Assembly: GCA_024704765.1 (NCBI GenBank)
Contig: JAKMXF010000300.1
Location: 186,001-250,000 of the forward strand
DNA length: 64,000 bases
Direction of reading: 5' to 3'
Source of the DNA: Oopsacas minuta
Taxonomy: Eukaryota > Porifera > Hexactinellida > Lyssacinosida > Leucopsacidae
How positions within the stretch are numbered: the first letter of the stretch is position 1; each line of letters begins with the position of its first letter. The notes under the pieces were generated by a model. The model was not told the DNA's origin. It worked only from the letters and a program-made list of their open reading frames with translations, and did not search any database. Of this stretch, positions 54,829-64,000 are shown piece after piece. The position numbers and the translations under genes were made by a program.

Positions 54829-54981
54829 TAGCTGTCACTCATAAACGGGGCACTCCTAAAAACTGAGTGAAAAATAAATAGAGCGAATTCCTAGTCCCAT
54901 ACAAATGAACCTTCGCAAACGAGGAAACTGGGTAGCATTTTTTGGCGTCCCTAGCACCCTGTTACTGGAGGTTATACTGTA
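54829..54981. repeat. MITE-like element, CCTCTACAAAC-end type
   Basis: The inside GAGCGAATTCCTAGTCCCAT and GGTAGCATTTTTTGGCGTCC matches the element at 5771-5915 in the same orientation. The right end is the complement of TACAGTATAACCTCCAGTAA; the left end is worn. Confidence 0.75.
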
Positions 54982-55125
54982 TTAGTAGCCGTACTACAGT
55001 TTACTGTAGTGCCACTGAATGTTTCCCCCAATTTCTTATTAATTGTAACACAACCTCAATAATAGTATACGTACTAAATAAGAATTTTAATTTCACTGTC
55101 TGTACGCATAATAGCACATAATTCG

Positions 55126-56352
55126 ATGGCTTTTATCTCAGCAAACAAGAAGTTGTTAGCAGCCGCAGCTGCAACAGGTACCTTAGTGGCTGGCTATGTC
55201 CTCACCAGAGACGGGAAGACTCCCATTGTAGCAGGGGTCACTGCGTATTCTCGCTTCCCTCCATCAGCTGATTTTCCTGATCTGACTAAGCATAACAACC
55301 ACATGTCTAAGGTCCTGACCCCTAAGATTTACGCTAAGCTACGGGATAAACGTACACCCAGTGGCTTTACACTTGATGCTGTGATTCAAACAGGTATTGA
55401 CAACCCAGGACATCCTTTCATTATGACTGTAGGCTGTGTAGCTGGTGATGAAGAGAGCTATGAAACTTTCAAAGATCTGCTTGATCCGGTTATATCAGAT
55501 AGACATGGTGGGTATGCTCCTAATGCTAAACATCCAACTGATCTAGACAGCAGCAAGATACGAGGTGGTAATTTTGATGAAAAGTATGTACTAAGTTCTC
55601 GTGTACGTACTGGTAGGAGTATCCGTGGTTTTGGGCTACCGCCGCATTGCACACGCGCGGAACGTCGTGAGGTAGAGAAGATCGTGTCTGGTGCTGTGGA
55701 TAAGTTGGAAGGAGATCTGAAAGGTGTTTACTATCCTCTAAACAAGATGAGCGATGCTGATCAGGATAAACTCATCAATGACCATTTCCTATTCGATAAA
55801 CCGGTTTCTCCTCTTCTGCTCGCTTCCGGCATGGCTAGGGATTGGCCTGACGGACGCGGAATTTGGCACAACAAAGAGAAGAACTTTCTCGTTTGGGTTA
55901 ACGAGGAAGATCACACACGAGTCATCTCCATGCAGCAAGGAGGAAACATCAAACAAGTGTTTGATAGATTCTGTAGCGGTTTGAAACAGATAGAAGATAT
56001 TATGAAGAAGGATGGTAATGAATACATGTGGAATGAACACTTAGGGTATATCCTAACTTGTCCTTCTAATCTTGGGACAGGGCTAAGAGCAGGTGTACAC
56101 ATCAAAATTCCCAAGTTTAGCAAACATCCTAAGTTTGAAGAGGCACTGAAGAAGATGCGTCTACAGAAGAGAGGGACAGGGGGTGTTGACACAGCAGCTG
56201 TAGGAGGGACGTTTGATATCAGTAATTCTGATAGGTTAGGGAAATCTGAAGTTGAATTGGTGCAGACACTGATTGATGGTATTGATCGTATTGTGGAGAT
56301 GGAGAAAGCTCTCGAGAAAGGACAGAGTATTGACGATATGCTGCCCAAGTAG
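55126..56352 (+). CDS. CKMT: Mitochondrial creatine kinase
   Basis: Mitochondrial creatine kinase makes phosphocreatine from ATP in the intermembrane space. The 408-residue protein has an Ala-rich, basic N-terminus ([20 protein letters not shown]) typical of a mitochondrial leader. The kinase follows intact: [18 protein letters not shown]-like [25 protein letters not shown] (nucleotide-binding Arg residues), [24 protein letters not shown], the catalytic Cys in [11 protein letters not shown], and [10 protein letters not shown]. The leader and closeness to the mitochondrial isoform distinguish it from cytosolic and arginine kinases. Codon use is richer in G/C than in most neighbours, consistent with high expression. 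Single exon. Confidence 0.96.
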   Translation: MAFISANKKLLAAAAATGTLVAGYVLTRDGKTPIVAGVTAYSRFPPSADFPDLTKHNNHMSKVLTPKIYAKLRDKRTPSGFTLDAVIQTGIDNPGHPFIMTVGCVAGDEESYETFKDLLDPVISDRHGGYAPNAKHPTDLDSSKIRGGNFDEKYVLSSRVRTGRSIRGFGLPPHCTRAERREVEKIVSGAVDKLEGDLKGVYYPLNKMSDADQDKLINDHFLFDKPVSPLLLASGMARDWPDGRGIWHNKEKNFLVWVNEEDHTRVISMQQGGNIKQVFDRFCSGLKQIEDIMKKDGNEYMWNEHLGYILTCPSNLGTGLRAGVHIKIPKFSKHPKFEEALKKMRLQKRGTGGVDTAAVGGTFDISNSDRLGKSEVELVQTLIDGIDRIVEMEKALEKGQSIDDMLPK

Positions 56353-56521
56353 ATTCATAGTTCCCTTATTACTTTATAATATTGTTAGGCTATTTATAAG
56401 ACTTATTTGATACGAAATTTTTCGAATTATAATCACTTTCTAGTTTGCATAACTACAAAATTTATGTAATTCATTTCATTCACTGTCTATTTTGTAAACT
56501 CAGCTGTTCAGTTCAGTACTT

Positions 56522-56563
56522 ATTGTATCGCTCGTATTGTATCGCTTGTATTGTATCGCTTAT
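56522..56563. repeat. Minisatellite, three 14-bp units, upstream of THOC1
   Basis: ATTGTATCGCTCGT, ATTGTATCGCTTGT and ATTGTATCGCTTAT follow one another, ending 38 bases before the THOC1 start. It probably lies in the promoter or 5' leader. Confidence 0.85.
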
Positions 56564-56601
56564 ATTGATCTTCTACTATGCTAGGTATCTTGTAAATTGA
56601 A

Positions 56602-58508
56602 ATGCAAAGAATCAAAGCAATAAAAGCCAATTTCAGATCTGTCCTGAAAGATCTAGAAGCTCCTTCTGCAAGTTCTGCAGATGTTATAACAAACCTAAAA
56701 GCTGTCTACGATGAAGTGAAAGCAAGCGATTCCGAACGAAAGCAAATACTTGAACAAACATTTCGTGACATAATTCGCGATGAAGTTGTAAGTTCTAAAG
56801 GTAAACTTGAAGACACGGATATAGATCTTCTTCTCTACCTGATAGACATTAGCATTGAAGCACTACGTGTCAATATAACGCCTAATTCAACTCCATTTAC
56901 TCTAATATCCGATCTGTTTGATTGTCTTACTATAGACAAATGTGAGCATATATTCACGTACATAGAGTATAATACTGAAGTTTGGATGGAAGCACATATG
57001 TACAATTTAGCTAAGATTTACCTACTTCGAATCTGCAATGAATTTCTACGGAGATTGTCTCGATCTCAAAACACTATTCTGTGTGGACGGATTCAGCTGT
57101 TTCTAGCTAGGCTATTCCCTATGTCAGAAAAAAGTGCACTCAATCTGAATAACCAATTCAATCTCGCGAATATTACCACGTTTGGGTTAGAAGATTCCGA
57201 GACTGATTTTTCGAAGGAAATCGCGGAATCTGACTCTTCTCAGGCAAATAAAGTTGATGTCAAGCTATACGAAAACTTGTGGAGTATGCAGAATTATTTT
57301 CGCGATCCTAACCAATGCTACGATACCGAAAAATGGCGTCAAATGTTATCACATAGTGACATAGTATTGAATGCTTTTAAAACGATCAGACTTGATGATG
57401 AAATAGCCAGGGGATATCGTGGGACAAATTACGTCGATGAAAATGATATGGAAACTAGTTCATCTGAGGAGAATGAGGCGAAATATTTTACAAAATTTCT
57501 GACTAATCCAAAGCTGTTGGAACTACAGTTAAGAGATAGTTTATTCCGCAGGCATATTCTCCTGCAATATTTGATACTATTTCAATACTTAGAGTGTTCA
57601 ACAAAATCTAAGCCTACTCAGCATGTTATGAAGAAAGATCAGACTGCATGGGTGAAGGACACTAAGTCAAAAGTATATTCACTTCTCTGTGAGACTCCAC
57701 CTAATGGAGACCAGTTCAGTGATTATTGTAGTAAGCTTCTTAAGAGGGAGGAATTGTGGATAGATTGGAAGAACGAGGGATGTCCCCCAATACCCAACGG
57801 AGGAGAGAAAGGTGAGGGGGAAAAGGAATCTATCCCTGTTAGGAAGGAGTTGAAGAGGAAGAGGAAACTTGGAGATGTTTATAGACACTCTAAAGAAAAG
57901 AGGATTGAAATTGGTATGTGTAATCAATACATGACTACCGTCAACTCCTGTTATATCGAATACGGATATATCAAAATGCCTGCATATATCTGAGTCTGAA
58001 ATTGTACGAATATGGTCCCAAACCTTCAAAGTAACATATATTCCATAGGTTACATCAAAGTAATTATCGCGGTCCCTTGAGCTTTGATATAACGGGAGCT
58101 GATTGTATTTTATATAATTATAATTCTGTAGGTAGTGAAGAGTTATCACGTTTATGGAATCTAAACTCTGATAACATGAAGGCTTGTCAAGGAGAAGACA
58201 GAAAGTTCATACCAGAATTACAGGAGTATTTCTCTGAGGCTATAGAACAGCTGGATCCCGAGAACATGATTGAATCTGAATACAAACTTATAAATAGCAG
58301 CAATTGGTCATGGAGAGCATTGAGACTTCTTTCTCGTAAATGCCCGTACTTTTTCCAAGGCACTAATGCGCTTACAAAACCTATAGGAGAGTACTTAGAG
58401 GGAATTATCAGACAATTATCAAGAGATATTGATGACGTAGATTCTGTTGGAATAAAAGCTCATTCTCCTACCATACCCGAAATGGATATCAAAACGTATG
58501 ACAAATAA
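56602..58508 (+). CDS. THOC1: THO complex subunit 1, two exons
   Basis: THOC1/HPR1 is the scaffold of the THO complex that couples transcription to mRNA export. Exon 1 is 56602-57913 and exon 2 is 58132-58508; the GT-AG intron (218 bases) keeps phase 1 and gives 562 residues. Conserved blocks are NEFLRRLSRSQNTILCGRIQ, FLARLFPMSEKSALNL, FRRHILLQYLILFQYLE, WKNEGCP, LSRLWNLNSDNM and SWRALRLLSRKCPYFFQ. The vertebrate C-terminal death domain (about 80 residues) is missing: the frame stops soon after, 95 bases before the next gene's end. A MITE fills most of the intron. Confidence 0.95.
57935..58107. repeat. MITE-like element filling the THOC1 intron
   Basis: It runs from CTACCGTCAACTCCTGTTAT to GATATAACGGGAGCTGATTG. 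Inside, TGGTCCCAAACCTTCAAAGT matches other copies of the ACAGTCAACTCC-end family. It occupies about 80 percent of the intron. Confidence 0.85.
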
Positions 58509-58603
58509 GCTAAGCAACATTATTTCTTTTCATACATTTTTCTTAATACAATAAAATGTCAATTAACAACGTAGTTATTATAAAAACACATAATTAATTA
58601 TTC

Positions 58604-61600
58604 TCATTTCTTACTGATGATAAGCGCAGAAATTATTAGGAATGCTATTACCACGATCAGCCAGTAAGATACGACAAGGATGACTTTGATCCCTTCCCAG
58701 ATGATATTCTTTGGTTTGTATCTAAGCTTATAAAAGAGATTTTCTTTTCTAATCCTCTCTCCCTCCTCCTTCACTTCATCCCACATATTTGGACTTATCA
58801 AATTCGTTTCTAGGTTATCTTCTAACTCAGCTACTATCGACGACTCTTTTTTGTTGTTATTTCCAGATTTAGTTAGTACTTTAATCACGTACACTATTTG
58901 CATTATAACCCAGAGAGGTAAGGCAATGGCAAGATACACGCTTAATCCATAGTGTGAAGCGTTATTCAGATAGTATACTGATAATCCTAACGCTATGTTA
59001 ATAACAGCAAATGTTTCTATGCATAATCCTATCCCTGTATGAATCAGTTTAAATACGCTTTTATTTGTGATATCTTCTTTACATAGGAATAATGCTATGA
59101 CAGGGTTTATTAGTATTCCGAGCGTTATTAGGACTCCAAATAGTTGATGGAATATCAAGTTGGTTGCCCCGGGAAATATGTACCAACCTTTGCCTCCTAT
59201 AATCGCGAAAATGACACCCAAGCACACGAGGATACACCCGAATATATTGATACCACCATGTAGCTTCATCCACAACTTTCCTGCGAAATATCCGCGACAG
59301 AACCTCGCGATGTAAATACCAGCTGCGTATACGATTAACCATGCAAATAACATGGTAATAGCATGTACTATAACGAAACCAACTATTGTATCCGGTTCAT
59401 ATGGTCCAACATGGTTCTCAGGATCTAGTTTGATCTCTGATTTAGTAACACATTTATATGTGTGTATAGGAAGGCCAGTAGGATTATCTTCATTAGCTAG
59501 GCCCCTACCTACTGCACTGGATAGATGGTACGCTCTAGCTAGTAGGTTAAATCCATGTGTGTTGTAAGGTGGTATTGTACTTCTTGTCATGACACATGTC
59601 AATATGTTGTTAGCATAGTAGCCGGATATAAGTTTGATCCCGTTTTGATTTTTATCCAGCTGATTAAGGGTGTTACTATCTGAGATCCATAAATCTTTAG
59701 CTACGAATCCACCATGTATGGTTAATTGACACCCTATGATGTCATCTTGGCCGATTAGTGTGTCATTTGAGAATCCGATAGTAGCCCAACTCATCCCTGT
59801 CAAATTCAAACGTAGATAGAATGTGACTTGTTCTTTGTCTTCTGGAAAACTCCAAGCTATTACGAATTGACACGTGTCATTCTTGACACATTTCATATCC
59901 TGTTGACATGTTGTTATGTCCTTATACGCTAAACATTGGTTATTCGTACAGTAATCTTTGTAGTTAATATTCTGCTGTACATTAGTTGATTTCAAGAAGA
60001 AATGATCAGCTGTTTTGCAATGCTCGTTATTTGTTTGTTTAATGTTTTGGGAATTAGTTTGAAATGACAAATAGTATGGATCAGTCAGAATGTTAAAAGT
60101 ATCGTTTTTAGCATCCGCTGCTCTCTCGAATTTGCAATACAAACTCTGATCATTGATTCTACTCGATATTAGTTGTACTCTATCTTGTAGAGAGATATTT
60201 TGAGCTTGTGACGGATCGTCTGGGATATATACTCCATGTATTGTTACTCCATCAATGCTATCTACCTTACACGTGTATACTTCACTACCATTAACAATTT
60301 CTCCATTAGAAATTCCTATTGACAATGATTCAATATTAGAACGTTGTATTTCCATTTCAAATATGATACTGTTCGTAGGGGCATGGTACTGCCATGCAGC
60401 GATTAGCTCACAATTCTCGTATAAGCAGGGATCACAGGTGTTATTAACCGCACCTACGAATAAGCATTGTTTTGTTACACGACATCCAGCTGTAATTTCT
60501 ACTGGTTTGGAGAACTCTGTGTTGAGATTAAATTTGCTAAAAGTCCCGCATTTCTCTGTATGGTAGCCTACACCCTTCTTAAATCCATCATTTTTACCTT
60601 TTCCAACTGCGAAAATGAAGTTAAAATCCTCCCCGAAAAGATAGAATCCATTTTCTCCGCTCTTTCTCACATTTCTACTGAACTTACAGTATAGTACACC
60701 ATTAGAGAAACTACTATCAATCATCTCTATTCCTTTTTGAGTGCTGGCTAGTACATTCTGTGACGATATACCTACTGTATTAAAAGTATCTTTTATAACT
60801 ATTCCTCCATTGAGGCTCAGCTGACACGCAAATACATCAGAATCTCCCATCAATTGATTCTGAGACAATCCAATAGCTGCATAATCTAATTCAGCATATT
60901 TAGACTCTATTTCGAATATAACTTTGCTACCAGTTGCATCCTTGGCCCAAGTAATAGCAAACTTGCACTCAGTCCCACTACAACTTTCGCAACTATTCAC
61001 ATCCTTAAGAATAAGGCATTCTTTAGTTCTCCCGCACCCACTTGTTATTTCATGAGCTATACTGTATACTGATGGTGTGTAACATTTCTTTTTATGGTAT
61101 CCTACCCCTTGGCCTATGTCCAACTCCTTACCCATCCCTACAGCTGTTAATATATGGAATTGTTCTTGGAATAGATTTAAATCTGTGTATCCTCTTCCAA
61201 CCGAGTCACGACTGAATTTACAATATAGCCCACCATCTCTATAACTCCAATCAATCATCTCTATTCCTTCTTGTGTCGGGTCTAGCAAATTAACAGAGTT
61301 CTCACCCACTGTATTCCAGGTATCTTTTACAACTACATTTCCAGTAGTATCTAATTGACAAGCAAACACATCAGAACTTCCCATAACCTCGCTTGTTGAA
61401 ACTCCCAATGCTACGAAATCCATGTTAGCGACCGCAGTGTATAGCTCGAAATATGCTAGACCTTTAATAACATCTGACCGCCATGTTGCTAGAACATCAC
61501 ACTGGCTCGTGGATATGTTGCAAGTGGTACATCTGCTCTCATTCAGGGAAAGAGAAATACATTTCTTCTCGTAACCACAACCCACGATGAAGTTGTCGAT

Positions 61601-61690
61601 TGGACTTGTTGAATTTTGAGTTGTGCTTTGAAGATTGCTTGCAATTATTTGGAGAAATATCCAAATTATTAGATAGATAAGATTGTTCAT
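58604..61690 (-). CDS. Four-DOMON cytochrome b561 transmembrane reductase
   Basis: The protein combines extracellular DOMON (haem- or sugar-binding) domains with a cytochrome b561 core that moves electrons across the membrane, as in ferric-chelate reductase FRRS1. It has a signal peptide (about 1-20) and four DOMON repeats of about 170-180 residues (starting near 35, 215, 395 and 580). Repeats 1 and 2 share SDVFACQL, a KDT-NTVG stretch, GIEMID and LYCKFSR. Helices from about 765 to 945 carry candidate haem His residues (VHAITM, KLHGGIN, FHQLFG, IHTGIG). A final helix follows at about 1005-1025. Cys-rich linkers recur between repeats. FRRS1 normally has one DOMON and a reeler domain; no reeler is seen. 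Length 1028; single exon. Confidence 0.9.
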   Translation of the reverse strand: MNNLIYLIIWIFLQIIASNLQSTTQNSTSPIDNFIVGCGYEKKCISLSLNESRCTTCNISTSQCDVLATWRSDVIKGLAYFELYTAVANMDFVALGVSTSEVMGSSDVFACQLDTTGNVVVKDTWNTVGENSVNLLDPTQEGIEMIDWSYRDGGLYCKFSRDSVGRGYTDLNLFQEQFHILTAVGMGKELDIGQGVGYHKKKCYTPSVYSIAHEITSGCGRTKECLILKDVNSCESCSGTECKFAITWAKDATGSKVIFEIESKYAELDYAAIGLSQNQLMGDSDVFACQLSLNGGIVIKDTFNTVGISSQNVLASTQKGIEMIDSSFSNGVLYCKFSRNVRKSGENGFYLFGEDFNFIFAVGKGKNDGFKKGVGYHTEKCGTFSKFNLNTEFSKPVEITAGCRVTKQCLFVGAVNNTCDPCLYENCELIAAWQYHAPTNSIIFEMEIQRSNIESLSIGISNGEIVNGSEVYTCKVDSIDGVTIHGVYIPDDPSQAQNISLQDRVQLISSRINDQSLYCKFERAADAKNDTFNILTDPYYLSFQTNSQNIKQTNNEHCKTADHFFLKSTNVQQNINYKDYCTNNQCLAYKDITTCQQDMKCVKNDTCQFVIAWSFPEDKEQVTFYLRLNLTGMSWATIGFSNDTLIGQDDIIGCQLTIHGGFVAKDLWISDSNTLNQLDKNQNGIKLISGYYANNILTCVMTRSTIPPYNTHGFNLLARAYHLSSAVGRGLANEDNPTGLPIHTYKCVTKSEIKLDPENHVGPYEPDTIVGFVIVHAITMLFAWLIVYAAGIYIARFCRGYFAGKLWMKLHGGINIFGCILVCLGVIFAIIGGKGWYIFPGATNLIFHQLFGVLITLGILINPVIALFLCKEDITNKSVFKLIHTGIGLCIETFAVINIALGLSVYYLNNASHYGLSVYLAIALPLWVIMQIVYVIKVLTKSGNNNKKESSIVAELEDNLETNLISPNMWDEVKEEGERIRKENLFYKLRYKPKNIIWEGIKVILVVSYWLIVVIAFLIISALIISKK

Positions 61691-61926
61691 TTTATTGGAA
61701 GAAGATAATTAGATTTTGTTAATTAAACTGATGTAGCTATTGTATCAAATTTTATAGGTACAATTCAAGAATCGAATTTCATTTCCCTAAATCATTACGG
61801 GTATGTATTCAATATCTGTATTATGTCATATTATGTATATTGAGTGCGAGGGACTGTCTATGTTGTAAGTTTGTAAACAGGAATTGTGTAATATCTTGTA
61901 AGAATTTTTATTATGATTAGGATATT

Positions 61927-64000
61927 ATGTCAGAAATTCCACTTGCTTCAAACATAGAAATTCTCTATGAGAGAAGATTATCTACTACTATTTCATTAAT
62001 TTGCTGGTCACCTAATATCAATGTTTTTGCATTTGCATCAGAAGCTGGGGACCTGTATCTTTTCAGGTATATCCCATGGCAGAAAGTATGGGAAATTCCT
62101 CCAAGAGAAGATCATACAAAATTCACTGTATTAGAATGGTCGCGTGATGAATTGATGCTAGCTGGGGGGAAAGACAATGGAAATGTAGAAATCTATCATA
62201 TAGAAAAAGGTACTCTTCTCTTTCAATTCTCAATTTCGGCTGAAGTTACATGTTTGAGTTGGTCTATTCATGAAGTGGACGCCCAGAGCGATTTGTTAAC
62301 TTCACTTAAAAAGTGCAATGATGATTTTCACGCCTTTTTTGGGCCTCTACCCAAACTGGAAAGTGTTGATGAATTGTGTAGGGTACAAGAAACATTATTT
62401 GAACCTAATTTGCTGAAGAAATTCGCCAAACAGAATACATTAAGTATATTGTTAATTGGAAGCAAAATTGGAGAAGTTTGGTTGAATATTGATGGGTTAT
62501 TTTGTCCAAGTTTTTTCAAACTCCATTCAGAACCCACGAAAATAACTGCACTGAAAATATCTAATAATTTGAATGATATTTTCATCACTCATAGTGACGA
62601 ACAGGAAAACATATCTGTTTGTCTTGCGAAAACTTGTTTTTTTAAGCAATATAACCACGAAATTCGAGTATTTTCTCAACAATTCAAAATAATATCCTTC
62701 CTTCTTCAATACATGAGTACAGTTATTAACGTAATGTCAGAAAGCTACGAAGCAGTACTAACGAAATTAGACGAAAAACTAGCGAAATTTGTCGAGTTGT
62801 TACCAGATGATGTTTTAGTGGTGGATGAGTTCTTAAAACTTCTAAGCATGGGGAATAACAGACCTGAGATTCTCCCGTTTATAAGTAGAGATCTTTCGTT
62901 TTCTAACCCTAGAAATAAGAAGCTCCCCAATGACATTGAAACTTCACACCAAAATTTAACATCAGTCATCAAAAATCATCTTTTGCTCAGCTCTGAGATG
63001 CTCTACTATAAATTAATACAAGTGCAGAAAGTATGTAAAATACGTGCATTCGATAAGTTAGGGTATAAATCAGATGCGTTTGAGAGTTGTTCTATGTTAA
63101 CTGGTACGTTTATGTTGAAAACTTTTGAACTTCTTCATGTCACGCAAAGCAGTAAGGAAAGTTTTCAAGTGTTCTTTGAATGGATAAATATTGTCGGAGA
63201 TAGGATACAGGGAATTGACCAGAATAGCAATAAAACATTGACAATGAAGCAGTACGAGATTTTGATTGAATTCTTAATGAGTCAATTGAAACAATCTGGA
63301 ACACCTCCGTACGTGAAATTTAATGTAGAATTAGTTGAACAGTATTTCATGCCGAAAGATCTGTCTTGTCAACAAAGAAACAACTCACCTTGGCTGAAAA
63401 TGGCCGAGGAAATTCTTCCACAAGATTTCCCATTAATACGTCCTGATCCTAGCTCATCTTTACTACAAATAATGCAATCTTTGCTGACACGAGTTAAAGA
63501 TAGTTTTCTAATCGCTTCGGGGAATATCTCACAGGAAATTTTCAAGAATTTAACACACAATAAGATTAAGACTGTCTCAGCATCTACTAAACCTATTTTC
63601 GTGGAACATAAAAATGCCATGCTTGTGATTATAACTCTAACTGCCCCGTTAGAAAAGTACATACTTATTCTACGGTATGCTTTTGGAGAATTTTATTACA
63701 CATTTATATCATTAACTGGGTTAGAAGGATCTTTGAGTATAGATTCTATTTGTGAATATAATGATCTGTGTTTTGCTGTAATGGTGAATTATTTGGATGA
63801 ACGAAAGGATAGTTATTCTATGTTTATCATATCGTTTGATGTGCTGTTGGATGCGAAATATTTTTCATTTTCGTATGATTTCCCTGAAGATATTGATGAA
63901 ATAGCTTTACAAGTTTCAGCTTCAAGTTGTGTGTGTTTGACTCTTGATCGTTTCAAGGTTAGCACATGGACTGTGTCCTCGAGTCGTAAACTAGCAGGAT
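61927..64000 (+). CDS. ANAPC4: Anaphase-promoting complex subunit 4 (3' partial)
   Basis: APC4 is a scaffold subunit of the anaphase-promoting complex. The frame is open from the ATG at 61927 to the window edge (691 codons), so the stop lies outside. The N-terminus begins the WD40-like propeller, with LICWSPNINVFAFASEAGDL and KVWEIPPREDHTKFTVLEWS collinear with APC4. The central helical part includes SVIKNHLLLSSEMLYYKL and VFFEWINIV, matching the family's AFFRWLYVAM block. A second propeller portion follows. Single exon so far. The gene starts divergently 237 bases from the DOMON-b561 gene. Confidence 0.88.
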   Translation, partial: MSEIPLASNIEILYERRLSTTISLICWSPNINVFAFASEAGDLYLFRYIPWQKVWEIPPREDHTKFTVLEWSRDELMLAGGKDNGNVEIYHIEKGTLLFQFSISAEVTCLSWSIHEVDAQSDLLTSLKKCNDDFHAFFGPLPKLESVDELCRVQETLFEPNLLKKFAKQNTLSILLIGSKIGEVWLNIDGLFCPSFFKLHSEPTKITALKISNNLNDIFITHSDEQENISVCLAKTCFFKQYNHEIRVFSQQFKIISFLLQYMSTVINVMSESYEAVLTKLDEKLAKFVELLPDDVLVVDEFLKLLSMGNNRPEILPFISRDLSFSNPRNKKLPNDIETSHQNLTSVIKNHLLLSSEMLYYKLIQVQKVCKIRAFDKLGYKSDAFESCSMLTGTFMLKTFELLHVTQSSKESFQVFFEWINIVGDRIQGIDQNSNKTLTMKQYEILIEFLMSQLKQSGTPPYVKFNVELVEQYFMPKDLSCQQRNNSPWLKMAEEILPQDFPLIRPDPSSSLLQIMQSLLTRVKDSFLIASGNISQEIFKNLTHNKIKTVSASTKPIFVEHKNAMLVIITLTAPLEKYILILRYAFGEFYYTFISLTGLEGSLSIDSICEYNDLCFAVMVNYLDERKDSYSMFIISFDVLLDAKYFSFSYDFPEDIDEIALQVSASSCVCLTLDRFKVSTWTVSSSRKLAG

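Noticed and set aside
58077-58131. Separate short gene starting before THOC1 exon 2
   Set aside because: The first part of that frame is MITE and intron; the conserved THOC1 sequence starts only after the AG at 58131.

Overview
The window looks like nuclear DNA of a compact, AT-rich, intron-poor animal. Most proteins are animal orthologues in single uninterrupted reading frames, and spacing between genes is mostly a few hundred bases. A mitochondrial creatine kinase, a Miro GTPase, SNX27, AGTRAP, SMIM13 and a DOMON-cytochrome b561 protein point to Metazoa. The NHL-repeat protein, the minimal introns and the density recall early-branching animals. A sponge, possibly a glass sponge, is my best guess, but that is inference only; nothing here is a species marker. 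The standard genetic code fits throughout.

Layout. 0-16 kb: DHTKD1 (5' truncated by the window), TTLL12 (with an apparent 1-nt frameshift), a seven-helix membrane protein, then the nucleoporins NUP188 and NUP160 side by side on the same strand. 16-25 kb: a seven-exon PYCR gene with an antisense ZFAND2 gene inside its last intron, CHMP4, two more members of the seven-helix family, and SRSF1. 25-37 kb: TMEM18, CCDC47, SNX27, RRP1, PDRG1, FARSA, an unrecognised membrane protein and SERGEF. 37-48 kb, mostly minus strand: AGTRAP, SH3BP5, DIS3, a six-exon Miro (RHOT) gene, VTI1A, SMIM13 and an NHL-repeat protein. 48-64 kb: NUDT5, DTL/CDT2, two tandem UBE2W-like E2 genes, a GAL3ST-type sulfotransferase, mitochondrial creatine kinase, THOC1, a four-DOMON b561 protein and the 5' part of ANAPC4.

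The spaces between genes, and several introns, hold short non-autonomous inverted-repeat elements (MITE-like) of at least four related types. The commonest has ends reading roughly TACAGTCAACTCC and is present about eight times. No autonomous transposase, rRNA, tRNA or CRISPR array was recognised. The genes are a mixed housekeeping set (nuclear pore, RNA processing, ubiquitin/APC, endosomal trafficking, mitochondria) and do not form one pathway.

The strongest candidates for something undescribed are: (1) a family of three single-exon seven-helix proteins with GPCR-like predicted topology and shared signature motifs that match no family I know; (2) strong over-representation of the palindrome TGACGTCA, often as ATGACGTCAT, in coding and non-coding DNA; and (3) a tandem UBE2W pair in which one copy has gained an N-terminus that looks dually acylated.
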